A stretch of DNA of 34,128 nt from Bacteroidales bacterium (GTDB lineage: Bacteria; Bacteroidota; Bacteroidia; Bacteroidales; GCA-2748055): assembly GCA_016936975.1 (NCBI GenBank), contig JAFGWU010000007.1:1-34128 (forward strand), read 5' to 3'. Positions 24,150 through 33,569 of the stretch are shown here, piece after piece. Positions within the stretch are counted from its first letter, which is position 1. Every line of letters starts with the position of its first letter. The notes under the pieces are model-generated. The model was not told the DNA's origin and did no database searches. It was given only the letters and a program-made list of their open reading frames with translations. A program made the translations under genes and the position numbers.

Positions 24150-24419
24150 TTATTTTAACATATCTGTCACATAGGGCAGAAGTGCCAGATGACGTGCACG
24201 TTTGACAGCAACGGCTATTTTTCTCTGATATTTTAAGGAGGTGCCTGTAAGTCTTCTGGGTAAAATTTTTCCCTGTTCGTTCAGGAACCTCTTAAGAAAC
24301 TCCGGATCCTTATAGTCGATATATTTTATCCTGTTTTTCCTGAACCGGCAATATTTCTTCTTTTTTATTTCAACCGTCGGCGGGGTTAGATACCGTATTT
24401 CTGAATTATCCTGTACCAT
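24150..24419 (-). CDS. rpsR: 30S ribosomal protein S18
   Basis: The 89-residue protein matches S18, which pairs with S6 on the platform of the small subunit. The core has [19 protein letters not shown], then [20 protein letters not shown] and the RNA-binding [20 protein letters not shown]. The N-terminal stretch of about 18 residues is slightly longer than in Escherichia coli. Its ATG overlaps the last base of the rpsF stop codon (TAATG on the minus strand), pointing to coupled translation with S6. Confidence 0.98.
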   Translation of the reverse strand: MVQDNSEIRYLTPPTVEIKKKKYCRFRKNRIKYIDYKDPEFLKRFLNEQGKILPRRLTGTSLKYQRKIAVAVKRARHLALLPYVTDMLK

Positions 24420-24775
24420 TATATTTCCTCCTGATTTTGTTCTTCTGTTTTACGGGCTCTTTTCTTTTCACTGTATTCCACTGCATATTTGTCCATTTTC
24501 ATGGTCAGAAAGCGGATAACCCTCTCATCCCTTCTGTATTCCGTTTCAAGTCTGTCAATCAAATCCGGGGGGCATTTAAACTCAATGAGATGATAAAAAC
24601 CTGTGGATTTTTTCTGAATCGGATAAGCCAGTTTCTTCAGGCCCCAATCCTCCTCATGAACGATCTCACCTTTATTATCGGTGATGAATAATTTATACTT
24701 TTCAACCGCTTCCTTCATCTGATTTTCAGACAAAACGGGAGTTGCAATGAAAACGGTTTCGTACTGGTTTAACAT
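24419..24775 (-). CDS. rpsF: 30S ribosomal protein S6
   Basis: The 118-residue protein matches S6, the partner of S18. Landmarks are [20 protein letters not shown] at the N-terminus, the [22 protein letters not shown] centre and the [21 protein letters not shown] stretch. The C-terminus ends in a charged tail rich in lysine and glutamate, as is usual. First gene of the operon, with a very good promoter about 25 bases upstream of the ATG. In other bacteria the S6-S18 complex binds the operon leader as a feedback control; I did not see a recognisable leader structure in this short 5' region. Confidence 0.98.
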   Translation of the reverse strand: MLNQYETVFIATPVLSENQMKEAVEKYKLFITDNKGEIVHEEDWGLKKLAYPIQKKSTGFYHLIEFKCPPDLIDRLETEYRRDERVIRFLTMKMDKYAVEYSEKKRARKTEEQNQEEI

Positions 24776-24806
24776 AATGTATTTTTTTTGTGTTTAAAAT
24801 CGACCG

Positions 24807-24837
24807 CAAAAATAGAAAGTTTTTGATTAACAGCAAA
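24807..24837 (-). promoter_or_regulatory. Promoter of rpsF-rpsR-rplI (best match in window)
   Basis: On the minus strand this reads TTTG (24837-24834), exactly 19 bases, then TATTTTTG (24814-24807), a complete match to the Bacteroidota housekeeping promoter TTTG/TAnnTTTG. Predicted start is near 24800, about 25 bases before the rpsF ATG. Confidence 0.8.
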
Positions 24838-24894
24838 AAATGAACTTCTTTTTTCTCCGGTTGAAAACCACTTTTCACTTTGAAGCATATGTGT

Positions 24895-24902
24895 TATATT
24901 TG
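24895..24902 (+). promoter_or_regulatory. -7 element for dnaX
   Basis: TATATTTG is a full TAnnTTTG match 21 bases before the dnaX ATG at 24924. The -33 region is poor at normal spacing. The predicted leader is about 15 bases. Confidence 0.5.
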
Positions 24903-24923
24903 AATTCACTTAATTGATCATTT

Positions 24924-26663
24924 ATGGAAAATTTTGTTGTTTCTGCCAGAAAATACAGGCCTGATAAGTTTTATGATGTCGTTGGGCAGGATTCAATAAC
25001 AAATACCCTGAAGAATTCAATTAAGAAAAACCATCTGGGACATGCCTACCTTTTCAGTGGTCCCAGGGGAGTCGGAAAAACTACCTGTGCCCGTATTTTT
25101 GCAAAGACCATTAATTGTTTCAGTCCCGATGAAGATGGTGAAGCATGTAATGCCTGTGAATCCTGCAAATCTTTCAACAGTAATCGTTCCTATAATATTC
25201 ACGAACTCGATGCAGCCTCCAATAATTCCGTTGAAGATATCAGGAACCTTACTGAACAGGTGAGGGTACCCCCACAGGTCGGCGCCTACAGCGTATATAT
25301 TATCGATGAGGTTCATATGCTTTCCTCACAGGCCTTCAATGCCTTCCTCAAGACGCTCGAAGAGCCTCCCGCACATGCCGTATTCATTCTTGCTACAACG
25401 GAGAAGCATAAAATTATCCCCACTATTCTGTCCCGTTGCCAGATCTATGATTTCAACAGGATTGGCATTGAGGATATCGTTAATTATCTTAAAGGCATTG
25501 CCGGAAAGGAGCAAATTAAGTATGAAGAGGATGCTCTTCAGATTATTGCCCGCAAAGCGGATGGTTCCCTTCGGGATGCTCTTTCCGTATTTGACCAGAT
25601 TGTGAGCTTTTCAGGCAATTCCATTACCTATTCAGCGGTAATAGAGAACCTGAATATTCTCGATTTTGAATACTATTTCAGGCTTACAGAAGCATTCCTT
25701 CAAAATGATATATCTTCATCACTGATACTTTTTGATGAAGTCCTCAGAAACGGATTTGATGCCAGGAATTTTATCAATGGCTATGCAGATCACCTACGTG
25801 ATTTACTGGTTTGCATGGATCCTCAGACTGTTCAGCTTCTGGAAGTAGGAGCAGGCATAAAAGAACGGTATCTTGAACAATCACAGAAGGTGGACCCGGA
25901 GTTTGTCATCAGCGGGCTTGATATCTGCAGTCAGGCCGATATTTATTACAGGGCAAGTAAAAATCCCAGGCTGACTATTGAATTGGCCCTGGTTAAAATG
26001 GCGCGGCTGGTTCATGATCAAAAAAAAAAAATAGTTGAAGAAACTAAAACCAGATCTGAAGAAACTTTAAGGGAACCTGAATATGCGGCGGATTCTGAAA
26101 TGAGTGAGCCGCCGGAACCGGATGAGGATTCTGCACCATCAATTGGTTCTGCCCCTGAAGAGAACATCACCATCACCAGAGACTCTATTTCCATAAAGGA
26201 TAGTCTGAAAGGGAGCGTTCCCGATAAAGAAACCGAGGAAAATTATGAGCCGGAGGATGAACCGTTAGAGGACATTGATTCAGATCAGATTGAATCCGTC
26301 GATGCGACCAGATTGCTTGAGGCCTGGAATAAATATGCTGATTCACTTGAGGCCAGGCGACCAAGGATTTACAGCACCCTGAAAAGCCACCAGCCGGTTA
26401 TTGAATCGGATGGAACCATGAAGATTATTTTAAATACTGAAGCGCAAAGAGATAATTTCATCAAAAACATTAAGCCGGACCTAATTGAATTTCTGAAGCG
26501 AGAATGCGGTTCGGTCAGTTTTAATATCGAAGCAGGGATAGAAGAGAACCAGATCAAGGAAAAGAAAATATATACCATTGAAGACCGGTTGGATTACCTG
26601 ACCTCAAAAAATCCTGAACTGACAAGATTAAAAAATCTGTTCAATCTTGATTTTGATGATTGA
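24924..26663 (+). CDS. dnaX: DNA polymerase III subunit gamma/tau
   Basis: The 579-residue protein matches DnaX, the motor subunit of the sliding-clamp loader. The AAA+ domain has Walker A GPRGVGKT at residues 46-53, a zinc module with C65, C75, C78 and C81 (CNACESC), and Walker B/DEVH in VYIIDEVHMLSS near 125-135, then ILATTEKHKIIPTILSRCQ. After about residue 370 comes a long acidic low-complexity linker (bases about 26040-26290), followed by a compact C-terminal domain containing NTEAQRDNFIKNI. I see no obvious slippery sequence with stem-loop for a short gamma form, though an A10 run lies at 26021-26030. Next gene: icd, 59 bases on. Confidence 0.96.
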   Translation: MENFVVSARKYRPDKFYDVVGQDSITNTLKNSIKKNHLGHAYLFSGPRGVGKTTCARIFAKTINCFSPDEDGEACNACESCKSFNSNRSYNIHELDAASNNSVEDIRNLTEQVRVPPQVGAYSVYIIDEVHMLSSQAFNAFLKTLEEPPAHAVFILATTEKHKIIPTILSRCQIYDFNRIGIEDIVNYLKGIAGKEQIKYEEDALQIIARKADGSLRDALSVFDQIVSFSGNSITYSAVIENLNILDFEYYFRLTEAFLQNDISSSLILFDEVLRNGFDARNFINGYADHLRDLLVCMDPQTVQLLEVGAGIKERYLEQSQKVDPEFVISGLDICSQADIYYRASKNPRLTIELALVKMARLVHDQKKKIVEETKTRSEETLREPEYAADSEMSEPPEPDEDSAPSIGSAPEENITITRDSISIKDSLKGSVPDKETEENYEPEDEPLEDIDSDQIESVDATRLLEAWNKYADSLEARRPRIYSTLKSHQPVIESDGTMKIILNTEAQRDNFIKNIKPDLIEFLKRECGSVSFNIEAGIEENQIKEKKIYTIEDRLDYLTSKNPELTRLKNLFNLDFDD

Positions 26664-26722
26664 ACAATCGTCGGAATTTTTTGTCTCAATGATGTCTCTC
26701 TATTTTAAAAGAAAAAACGAAC

Positions 26723-27991
26723 ATGACAGGAGAAAAAATCACAAATCAGTACGGGAAATTGATTGTACCTGATTTCCCCATAATACCCTTCATTGAGGGT
26801 GATGGTACGGGACCGGATATCTGGGCATCGACCGTGCGGGTGCTGGATGCAGCTGTTGAAAAGGCTTACCTGGGAAAAAGGCAGATTATGTGGAAAGAGG
26901 TTTATGCAGGCGAGAAGGCATTCAAGCATACTGGTTACTGGCTGCCCGAGGAGACACTTGATATTATCCATGAATACCTCGTTGCCATAAAAGGTCCTCT
27001 GACCACTCCTGTTGGAGGAGGAATACGTTCGCTTAATGTGGCGCTCAGGCAGATACTTGATCTTTACGTGTGTCTGAGGCCCGTAAAATACTACGAGGGG
27101 GTACCCTCACCGGTAAAGGATCCTTCAAAAACCGATATGGTTATTTTCAGGGAAAATTCTGAAGATATCTATGCAGGGATCGAGTGGATGACAGGAACAG
27201 CTGAAGGGGAAAAAATTAAAAAATTCCTTCTTGAGGAGATGGGGGTCTCGACGATGCGTTTTCCGGATACCGCCTCTATTGGAATCAAGCCGATCTCAAA
27301 GGAAGGAACGGAACGTTTGGTTCGGTCTGCCATTCAGTATGCTGTCAGAAACAATCTGCCATCCGTGACTTTAGTGCATAAGGGCAATATCATGAAATTT
27401 ACGGAGGGTCAGTTTAAGCAATGGGGTTACGAGCTGGCAGAAAAAGAATTCGGCGACCGGGTGTTTACCTGGAAGCAATATGATGAGATTGCAGATAAAG
27501 GGGGAAAGGAAAAAGCTGATGAGACTCAAAAAAAAGCCCTTTCAGATGGAAAATTACTTATTAAAGATGTTATTGCCGATGCTTTCCTGCAGCAAATTCT
27601 TACGCGGCCTTCCGAGTATTCAGTAATTGCCACCATGAATCTCAATGGAGATTACATTTCCGATGCCCTTGCCGCCATCGTGGGAGGAATTGGGATTGCT
27701 CCGGGAGCCAATATCAACTATCAATCCGGTCATGCAATATTTGAGGCCACTCATGGTACAGCTCCAAAGTATGCCGGTCTTGACAAGGTTAATCCCGGTT
27801 CCTTAATCCTTTCGGGGGGGATGATGCTTGAATACATGGGTTGGAATGAAGCAGCAAAACTGATTGCAGACAGCCTGCAGAAAACCATTTTGCAAAAGAA
27901 GGTTACCTATGATTTTGCACGGCTTATGGAAGGGGCTCTGGAACTGAAGTGTTCGGAATTCGGAACCTCTATCATTGAAAATATGGATTAA
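26723..27991 (+). CDS. icd: NADP-dependent isocitrate dehydrogenase
   Basis: The 422-residue protein matches the Escherichia coli-type (homodimeric) isocitrate dehydrogenase, which makes 2-oxoglutarate in the TCA cycle. Residues 25-31 (EGDGTGP) and the isocitrate-binding S103, N105 and R109 in RSLNVALRQ are present, as are the REN and EDIYAGIEW region and metal-binding aspartates. [19 protein letters not shown] carries the lysine-tyrosine pair that contacts the 2'-phosphate of NADP, so NADP rather than NAD is expected. Length is normal. S103 matches the serine phosphorylated by AceK in enteric bacteria, but no AceK is in this window. The ferritin gene follows after 41 bases. Confidence 0.97.
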   Translation: MTGEKITNQYGKLIVPDFPIIPFIEGDGTGPDIWASTVRVLDAAVEKAYLGKRQIMWKEVYAGEKAFKHTGYWLPEETLDIIHEYLVAIKGPLTTPVGGGIRSLNVALRQILDLYVCLRPVKYYEGVPSPVKDPSKTDMVIFRENSEDIYAGIEWMTGTAEGEKIKKFLLEEMGVSTMRFPDTASIGIKPISKEGTERLVRSAIQYAVRNNLPSVTLVHKGNIMKFTEGQFKQWGYELAEKEFGDRVFTWKQYDEIADKGGKEKADETQKKALSDGKLLIKDVIADAFLQQILTRPSEYSVIATMNLNGDYISDALAAIVGGIGIAPGANINYQSGHAIFEATHGTAPKYAGLDKVNPGSLILSGGMMLEYMGWNEAAKLIADSLQKTILQKKVTYDFARLMEGALELKCSEFGTSIIENMD

Positions 27992-28032
27992 AATGTTTTG
28001 AATGTTATTATTAATTTTTAAATCGAAATATC

Positions 28033-28539
28033 ATGTTACCAAAAAAAGTTGAAAAAATTTTAAACGAACAGATTCAGAAAGAGGATTATTCCTCGCAGCT
28101 CTATCTGGCAATGGCCTCATGGGCAGAGAACCGTGGGATGGGTGGCGTGGCCGAGTGGCTATATGCCCAGTCAGAAGAAGAACGTGAGCACATGCTCAAA
28201 CTGGTCAGGTTTATTAATGAAAGGGATGGTGTTGCTGTGATTCCTGCAATGGACAAACCCCCGACAGACTTTGAGAACATCAGGGCGCTTTTTGACAAAG
28301 TGCTGGAGCATGAACAATACATTTCCGCATCCATACATGATATCGTAACCGTGTGCATGGAGGAGCGGGATTTTGCCACACAAAACTGGATTCAATGGTT
28401 TGTGAACGAGCAGATTGAAGAGGAGTCCTCGGTCAGGGTCATCATTGATAAACTGAAACTTCTGGGGGACAAAAATATCTACATGTTCGACAGGGACATC
28501 ATGTCGATGAGAGGGGAGGAGAAAGAATCAGAGGCTTAG
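28033..28539 (+). CDS. ftnA: Non-haem bacterial ferritin
   Basis: The 168-residue protein matches bacterial ferritin, which forms a 24-subunit shell storing iron. Ferroxidase residues align at the same numbers as in Escherichia coli FtnA: E17, E50, H53, E94, Q127 and E130. There is no haem-binding methionine pattern as in bacterioferritin. The first 15 residues (MLPKKVEKILNEQIQ) are typical of Bacteroidota ferritins. It probably has its own transcription unit end, since a hairpin with a T run follows its stop. No clear iron-responsive operator was recognised upstream in the 41-base gap. Confidence 0.96.
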   Translation: MLPKKVEKILNEQIQKEDYSSQLYLAMASWAENRGMGGVAEWLYAQSEEEREHMLKLVRFINERDGVAVIPAMDKPPTDFENIRALFDKVLEHEQYISASIHDIVTVCMEERDFATQNWIQWFVNEQIEEESSVRVIIDKLKLLGDKNIYMFDRDIMSMRGEEKESEA

Positions 28540-28573
28540 GATTTTTACTTCTGTTAAGGAATTGATATTCAAA

Positions 28574-28612
28574 AATGCTGCCTGCTTCAGTTCGGGCGGC
28601 ATTTATTTTTTT
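28574..28612 (+). terminator. Terminator downstream of the ferritin gene
   Basis: A 9-bp stem with one G-T wobble (28574-28582 with 28595-28603, AATGCTGCC/GGCGGCATT) closes a 12-base loop and is followed by a T-rich run to 28612. It lies 35 bases after the ferritin stop. The remainder of the 251-base gap to secA shows only the secA promoter element. Confidence 0.82.
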
Positions 28613-28754
28613 CAGTCTGAATCAGAATAGACCTTCCGGATATTTTCTGTCTCATGATACTGTCCGAAATACCTGCTGCAGCCAATTTTTTCCAATGATG
28701 AGGATTGATGGCATGAATGTCCTCTAAAACTCGGGAAAGAAGAATAAAAAAAAG

Positions 28755-28762
28755 TAAATTTG
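28755..28762 (+). promoter_or_regulatory. -7 element for secA
   Basis: TAAATTTG is a full TAnnTTTG match, 28 bases before the secA ATG at 28791. No clear -33 element. The leader of about 20 bases leaves no room for a SecM-like regulatory ORF. Confidence 0.5.
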
Positions 28763-28790
28763 CCTTTTGATTTAAGATATTTACAAAACA

Positions 28791-31700
28791 ATGGATATTA
28801 ACAAAATATTATCAAAGTTTCTTGGCAATAAAGCAGACCGTGATATGCGGGAGGTTCAGCCGGTAGTTGCCAGGGTAGTGGAGGCATATGACCAAATTGT
28901 GTCTCTGAGTAATGATGCACTGAGGGAACATTCGGCAGTATTGAGGAACAGGGTTAAGGAGCATGTTTCAGAAGAAGCCGGAAAACTCAAGGAATTAAAA
29001 GTCAGGGCAGAGGATGCGCTGGTTGAGATCAATGAAAAGGAACAGATATACAAAGATATTGACGATCTGGAAAAAACGATTGTTGAAAAATATGAGGTGA
29101 TCCTTGATGAAATTCTTCCTGAAGCTTTCGCCATCATTAAGGAAACAGCCAGAAGATTCAAGGAGAATGCGGTTGTTGAGGTTACTGCTCTTGATTATGA
29201 CCGACAGCTGGCTGCGAAGAGGGATTTCATTGAGATTAAGGGTGATAAGGCTTACTGGAAAAACCGATGGATGGCCGGGGGTAACGAAATAACCTGGGAT
29301 ATGGTTCATTATGATGTTCAGCTTATTGGTGGTGTTGCCCTGCACAGAGGTAAAATAGCTGAAATGGCTACCGGTGAAGGAAAAACGCTGGTGGCTACGT
29401 TGCCTGTTTTTCTGAATGCCCTTACCGGAAAAGGGGTGCATGTCGTAACCGTAAACGATTACCTGGCAAAACGTGATTCCGAGTGGATGGGGCCAATTTA
29501 CGAGTTCCACGGTCTGACCGTTGATTGTATCGACAAGCATCAGCCAAACTCCGAGGCGCGCAGGAAGGCTTACAGTTGTGATATCACTTTCGGGACCAAC
29601 AATGAGTTTGGATTTGATTACCTCCGCGACAATATGGCCCATAATCCTGCTGAGCTTGTTCAAAGGTCCCACAATTATGCTATTGTGGACGAGGTTGATT
29701 CGGTATTAATCGACGACGCCCGCACGCCCCTGATTATTTCAGGTCCTGTACCAAAAGGGGATAACCAGGAATTTCTGGAATATAAGCCGAAGGTTGAGCG
29801 GTTATTCAATGTTCAGAAGCAACTCGTGAATACCATTATTGCAGATGCCCGAAAGTTTTTGAAAGAAGAAAACCAGGAACAGGCCGGGTTTAAACTATTG
29901 CAGGCACACAAGGGTCTTCCTAAAAATAAGGCGCTGATCAAGCTGCTGAGTGAGGAAGGGAATAAAACGCTCATGCAAAAAACAGAGAATCATTATATGC
30001 AGGAGCAATCAAAGAATATGCACCTTGTAACGGATGATCTCTACTTTATCATTGAGGAGAAGCTTAATTCGGTTGAAATGACTGAAAAGGGGATCGATCT
30101 GATAACAGGTACCTCGGATGACCCCAGCTTTTTTATTATGCCGGATATTGGTACTGAAATAGCTGATATTGAAAAGTCCGATCTTCCGGAAAAGAAAAAA
30201 GTGGAAACAAAAGATAAATTGCTTCAGGACTATGCGGTAAAGTCGGAACGCATCCATACTGTCAACCAGCTTCTGAAAGCTTATGCCATGTTTGAGCGTG
30301 AGGTTGAGTATGTGGTTATCGATAACAAGGTGAAAATCGTTGACGAGCAAACCGGGCGAATCATGGAGGGAAGAAGGTATTCCGACGGGCTGCACCAGGC
30401 TATTGAGGCCAAGGAAAACGTGAAGGTTGAAGCTGCCACACAGACCTGGGCCACCATAACGCTGCAGAATTACTTCCGCATGTACCACAAGCTGGCAGGG
30501 ATGACCGGTACAGCGGAAACCGAAGCCGGGGAATTATGGAATATTTACAAACTGGACGTGATGGTCATTCCAACCAATGTGCCCATTATCAGGGACGATC
30601 GTGAGGATCTCGTCTATAAGACTAAACGTGAAAAGTATAATGCGGTTATTGATGAAATAATAAGGCTTAACAAGGATGGACGGCCTTCTCTTGTCGGAAC
30701 CACGACGGTTGAGGTTTCTGAATTACTCTCAAGAATGCTGCAGCTTAAAAAGATTCCTCACAATGTGCTGAATGCAAAATTGCACCAGAAGGAGGCTGAG
30801 ATTGTGGCCCATGCGGGAAAATCCGGAACGGTGACCATAGCGACCAATATGGCAGGCCGGGGCACCGATATAAAACTTACACCAGAGGTGAAAAAAGCCG
30901 GAGGATTGGCGATTATAGGGACAGAGCGGCATGAATCAAGACGGGTGGACCGGCAGTTGAGGGGAAGGGCCGGGAGGCAGGGAGATCCGGGATCTTCCCA
31001 ATTTTATGTATCTCTGGAAGATGATCTGATGAGGCTTTTTGGTTCGGAGCGGATTGCGGGAATGATGGACAGGTTGGGACTAAAAGAGGGTGAGGTAATT
31101 CAGCACTCCATGATAACCAAATCCATTGAGAGGGCTCAAAAGAAGGTCGAGGAGAATAATTTCGGAATCCGTAAGAATCTGCTGGAGTATGACGATGTCA
31201 TGAACTCACAGCGTGAAGTGATTTATACACGGCGAAAACATGCACTTTTTGGTGAAAGGCTGGGGCTCGATATTGCCAATATGATGTATGATGTTACGGA
31301 GAATATCGTCAATACCTATTATGATAGTGATGATTTTGATGGATTCAAACTGGAACTGATAAGGATTTTTTCAATTGAATCGCCCATAAAGAATGAAGAT
31401 TTCAAAAAAGTCGACAGTCAGGAGATCATCGATACCATATACGACGTACTTCTGAAAACCTATAAGCGAAAGCAGGAAAGTATTTCCCAGCAGGCTATGC
31501 CGGTCATCAAGCAGGTTTATGAAACACAGTCAAAGGTATATGAGAATATCGTGGTGCCGGTTTCCGATGGCACACGAATATTCCAGGTTATTGCAAATCT
31601 TGAGAATGCTTACAAATCTGATGGAAAGGAGCTGGTAAGGTCCTATGAGAAAGCGATTATTCTTGCTACAATTGACCAATCATGGCAGGAGCATCTCCGT

Positions 31701-32096
31701 GAGTTGGATGATCTCCGGCAATCTGTGAGAAATGCCGCATACGAGCAGAAAGATCCCTTGCTGATTTATAAATTCGAGGCCTTTGAGTTATTCACGGCCA
31801 TGATCGACAGAATTAACCGGGAGGTGGTTTCAACCCTCATGAAGGCCCATATTCCCCTGAGAGACCCGGAGAGCGTCAGGAGGGCGGAAGCCCCCAGGAA
31901 GATGGATCTGAGCAAGTTTGAAACCAGCAAACGGGATGTTCAGGGTTACAATGATCCCAATATAGAAGGTGGACCCGACAGGCCTCAGAAGACACAACCT
32001 GTAAGGGTGGAGAAAAAGGTTGGCAGGAATGACCCATGCCCCTGCGGAAGCGGGAAAAAATATAAAAACTGCCACGGCAGACCGGGGGCAGTTTAG
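28791..32096 (+). CDS. secA: Preprotein translocase ATPase SecA
   Basis: The 1101-residue protein matches SecA, the ATPase that drives unfolded proteins through SecYEG. Walker A (ATGEGKT) is at about 193-199, the DEVD box in [19 protein letters not shown], and the second motor domain has [12 protein letters not shown], then [18 protein letters not shown]. The C-terminal zinc motif [18 protein letters not shown] is complete (C1083, C1085, C1094, H1095) and normally binds SecB and lipids. It is about 200 residues longer than the Escherichia coli protein, through extra segments near residues 45-160 and 335-460, as is usual in Bacteroidota. Its stop overlaps that of the convergent dapA. Confidence 0.98.
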   Translation: MDINKILSKFLGNKADRDMREVQPVVARVVEAYDQIVSLSNDALREHSAVLRNRVKEHVSEEAGKLKELKVRAEDALVEINEKEQIYKDIDDLEKTIVEKYEVILDEILPEAFAIIKETARRFKENAVVEVTALDYDRQLAAKRDFIEIKGDKAYWKNRWMAGGNEITWDMVHYDVQLIGGVALHRGKIAEMATGEGKTLVATLPVFLNALTGKGVHVVTVNDYLAKRDSEWMGPIYEFHGLTVDCIDKHQPNSEARRKAYSCDITFGTNNEFGFDYLRDNMAHNPAELVQRSHNYAIVDEVDSVLIDDARTPLIISGPVPKGDNQEFLEYKPKVERLFNVQKQLVNTIIADARKFLKEENQEQAGFKLLQAHKGLPKNKALIKLLSEEGNKTLMQKTENHYMQEQSKNMHLVTDDLYFIIEEKLNSVEMTEKGIDLITGTSDDPSFFIMPDIGTEIADIEKSDLPEKKKVETKDKLLQDYAVKSERIHTVNQLLKAYAMFEREVEYVVIDNKVKIVDEQTGRIMEGRRYSDGLHQAIEAKENVKVEAATQTWATITLQNYFRMYHKLAGMTGTAETEAGELWNIYKLDVMVIPTNVPIIRDDREDLVYKTKREKYNAVIDEIIRLNKDGRPSLVGTTTVEVSELLSRMLQLKKIPHNVLNAKLHQKEAEIVAHAGKSGTVTIATNMAGRGTDIKLTPEVKKAGGLAIIGTERHESRRVDRQLRGRAGRQGDPGSSQFYVSLEDDLMRLFGSERIAGMMDRLGLKEGEVIQHSMITKSIERAQKKVEENNFGIRKNLLEYDDVMNSQREVIYTRRKHALFGERLGLDIANMMYDVTENIVNTYYDSDDFDGFKLELIRIFSIESPIKNEDFKKVDSQEIIDTIYDVLLKTYKRKQESISQQAMPVIKQVYETQSKVYENIVVPVSDGTRIFQVIANLENAYKSDGKELVRSYEKAIILATIDQSWQEHLRELDDLRQSVRNAAYEQKDPLLIYKFEAFELFTAMIDRINREVVSTLMKAHIPLRDPESVRRAEAPRKMDLSKFETSKRDVQGYNDPNIEGGPDRPQKTQPVRVEKKVGRNDPCPCGSGKKYKNCHGRPGAV

Positions 32097-32998
32097 TAGC
32101 GGCTGGTTCTTATGGCTTTATGAAGCTGTTTTATTTGTTTATATAGTGAATCGCTGGCACAAACAAGCGGGAGCCTGAGCATGTTAACAATATGACCCTG
32201 AATCTCCAGAACCGCTTTAATACCCGTTGGATTTCCCTCTTTAAAAATAGCATTCATTAAAGGCAGAAGCTGATAGTGAATTTCCCTGGCTTTTTCCATG
32301 GAACCTTTAAGAGCCGATGCAACCATTGTGGACACCATTGCAGGATATGCATTCCCGAGAACACTGATGATCCCTGAACCACCAAGAGCTATCATCGGAA
32401 GGGCGATGGCATCATCGCCGGAAATAACCAGGAAATCCTCCGGTTTATGATGCAAAATCTGCATTATCTGGTTAAAATCTCCGGATGCCTCTTTTATGCC
32501 GACAATGGTTCCTTCAAAATCAGATGCCAGCCGGCAAACGGTCTCAGCATTGATATTGGACCCGGTCCTTCCAGGTACATTATATAAAATTATGGGAAGA
32601 TTCGTGACTGCGGCCACAGCTGAAAAATGCTGATAGAGACCTTCCTGATTGGGTTTATTATAATAGGGCGCCACCGATAATATGCCGTTCACTCCTTCAG
32701 CCGCCATACTTTGAACCGATTTAACTACATCCGCGGTACAATTCCCTCCCATCCCGATCACCAGGGGAACCCGTCCGGCGGTTCCGTCTATCACGCATTT
32801 AATGATATCCTGTTTTTCCTGCCCGGACAGCGTAGGGGTTTCAGCAGTTGTCCCGAGTACAACAAGGTAATCTACCCCATTCTGAATCAGTCGGTCAGTA
32901 TGGATCAACAACCTGGTAAAGTCAACCTCTCCCCGTTCATTGAAAGGTGTGACCATTGCTATTCCTGTTCCTCTGAATAGATAATTCCTGTTTGACAT
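32093..32998 (-). CDS. dapA: 4-hydroxy-tetrahydrodipicolinate synthase
   Basis: The 301-residue protein matches DapA, a (beta/alpha)8-barrel aldolase that condenses pyruvate and aspartate semialdehyde in lysine and diaminopimelate synthesis. Active-site residues are present: T50 and T51 ([12 protein letters not shown]), Y113 (PYYNKP), Y139 (YNVPGRTG) and the Schiff-base lysine K169 (GIKEASGD). Length is normal. It is the last gene of a ligA / DUF6913-like / dapA minus-strand operon (11-base gap upstream). Its stop codon overlaps the secA stop by 4 bases with no terminator between, so both transcripts must run into each other's gene. Confidence 0.97.
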   Translation of the reverse strand: MSNRNYLFRGTGIAMVTPFNERGEVDFTRLLIHTDRLIQNGVDYLVVLGTTAETPTLSGQEKQDIIKCVIDGTAGRVPLVIGMGGNCTADVVKSVQSMAAEGVNGILSVAPYYNKPNQEGLYQHFSAVAAVTNLPIILYNVPGRTGSNINAETVCRLASDFEGTIVGIKEASGDFNQIMQILHHKPEDFLVISGDDAIALPMIALGGSGIISVLGNAYPAMVSTMVASALKGSMEKAREIHYQLLPLMNAIFKEGNPTGIKAVLEIQGHIVNMLRLPLVCASDSLYKQIKQLHKAIRTSRY

Positions 32999-33009
32999 AA
33001 CCGTTTTGT

Positions 33010-33546
33010 TTATGATGGGTTTAGCATATTTACATAATGCTTGATCTGGTCCACGAAATACCGGGTATCTCCCTTCCGGTCGGTTCTTATCATCAAATCA
33101 TAATCATTTTCCTCTTCTGTATAACATCCAATTTTAAAATTCGCTTTAGACAATTGAACGAGAAACTGAACTTCCAGGGACGGATTGATTGTAAGATCGA
33201 ACAGTATATCAGGAGAATCCATTAAAAAAGATTCCGCCACCTTTCCTTTAGGTTTTTTGTACCAGTTGATCTCTTTTCTGGTAATATAATCGAATTTATC
33301 CCAGAACAACAATTGAGAGGGCACTTCTTTCTGATTGACCAATCCGATGGCGCGGCTCTCAATGTCAAATGACTTCAGATATTTCCTGAGATCCTTGATA
33401 ACAGGAAAATGTTCTGCAGAAGAGGCGTCGAATATAATATGGGCTGATCTGGCGGTTTTGAAATTGTGAACCTGTGTTTCCCGGACAGTTTTCTTTTTTT
33501 TCCTTTTCAGGATGCAATACCCTATGTAATTGGACAGTTTACTCAT
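33010..33546 (-). CDS. DUF6913-like hypothetical protein
   Basis: The 178-residue protein has no signal peptide, membrane segment or known catalytic motif. It has a basic N-terminal stretch (residues 14-20, KRKKKKT), then an alpha/beta pattern: HIIFDASSAEHFPVIKDL near residue 36, IESRAIGLVNQKE, PDILFDLTINPSLEVQFLVQ and FKIGCYTEEENDYDLMI. This, and its place between ligA and dapA, matches the small Bacteroidota family I recall as DUF6913. Function is unknown. The gene sits 23 bases after ligA and 11 bases before dapA, so it is co-transcribed with both; that order, rather than any motif, is the best clue to its role. Confidence 0.78.
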   Translation of the reverse strand: MSKLSNYIGYCILKRKKKKTVRETQVHNFKTARSAHIIFDASSAEHFPVIKDLRKYLKSFDIESRAIGLVNQKEVPSQLLFWDKFDYITRKEINWYKKPKGKVAESFLMDSPDILFDLTINPSLEVQFLVQLSKANFKIGCYTEEENDYDLMIRTDRKGDTRYFVDQIKHYVNMLNPS

Positions 33547-33569
33547 TTAAATAGTAAGGTTATAAAATA

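Noticed and set aside
28613-28754. A small RNA or SecM-like ORF upstream of secA
   Set aside because: No ORF with a signal-like sequence and no promoter-terminator pair; only a weak 5-bp hairpin is seen.
28995-29672. A 225-codon minus-strand ORF inside secA
   Set aside because: Antisense to the conserved SecA motor domain; no family resemblance.
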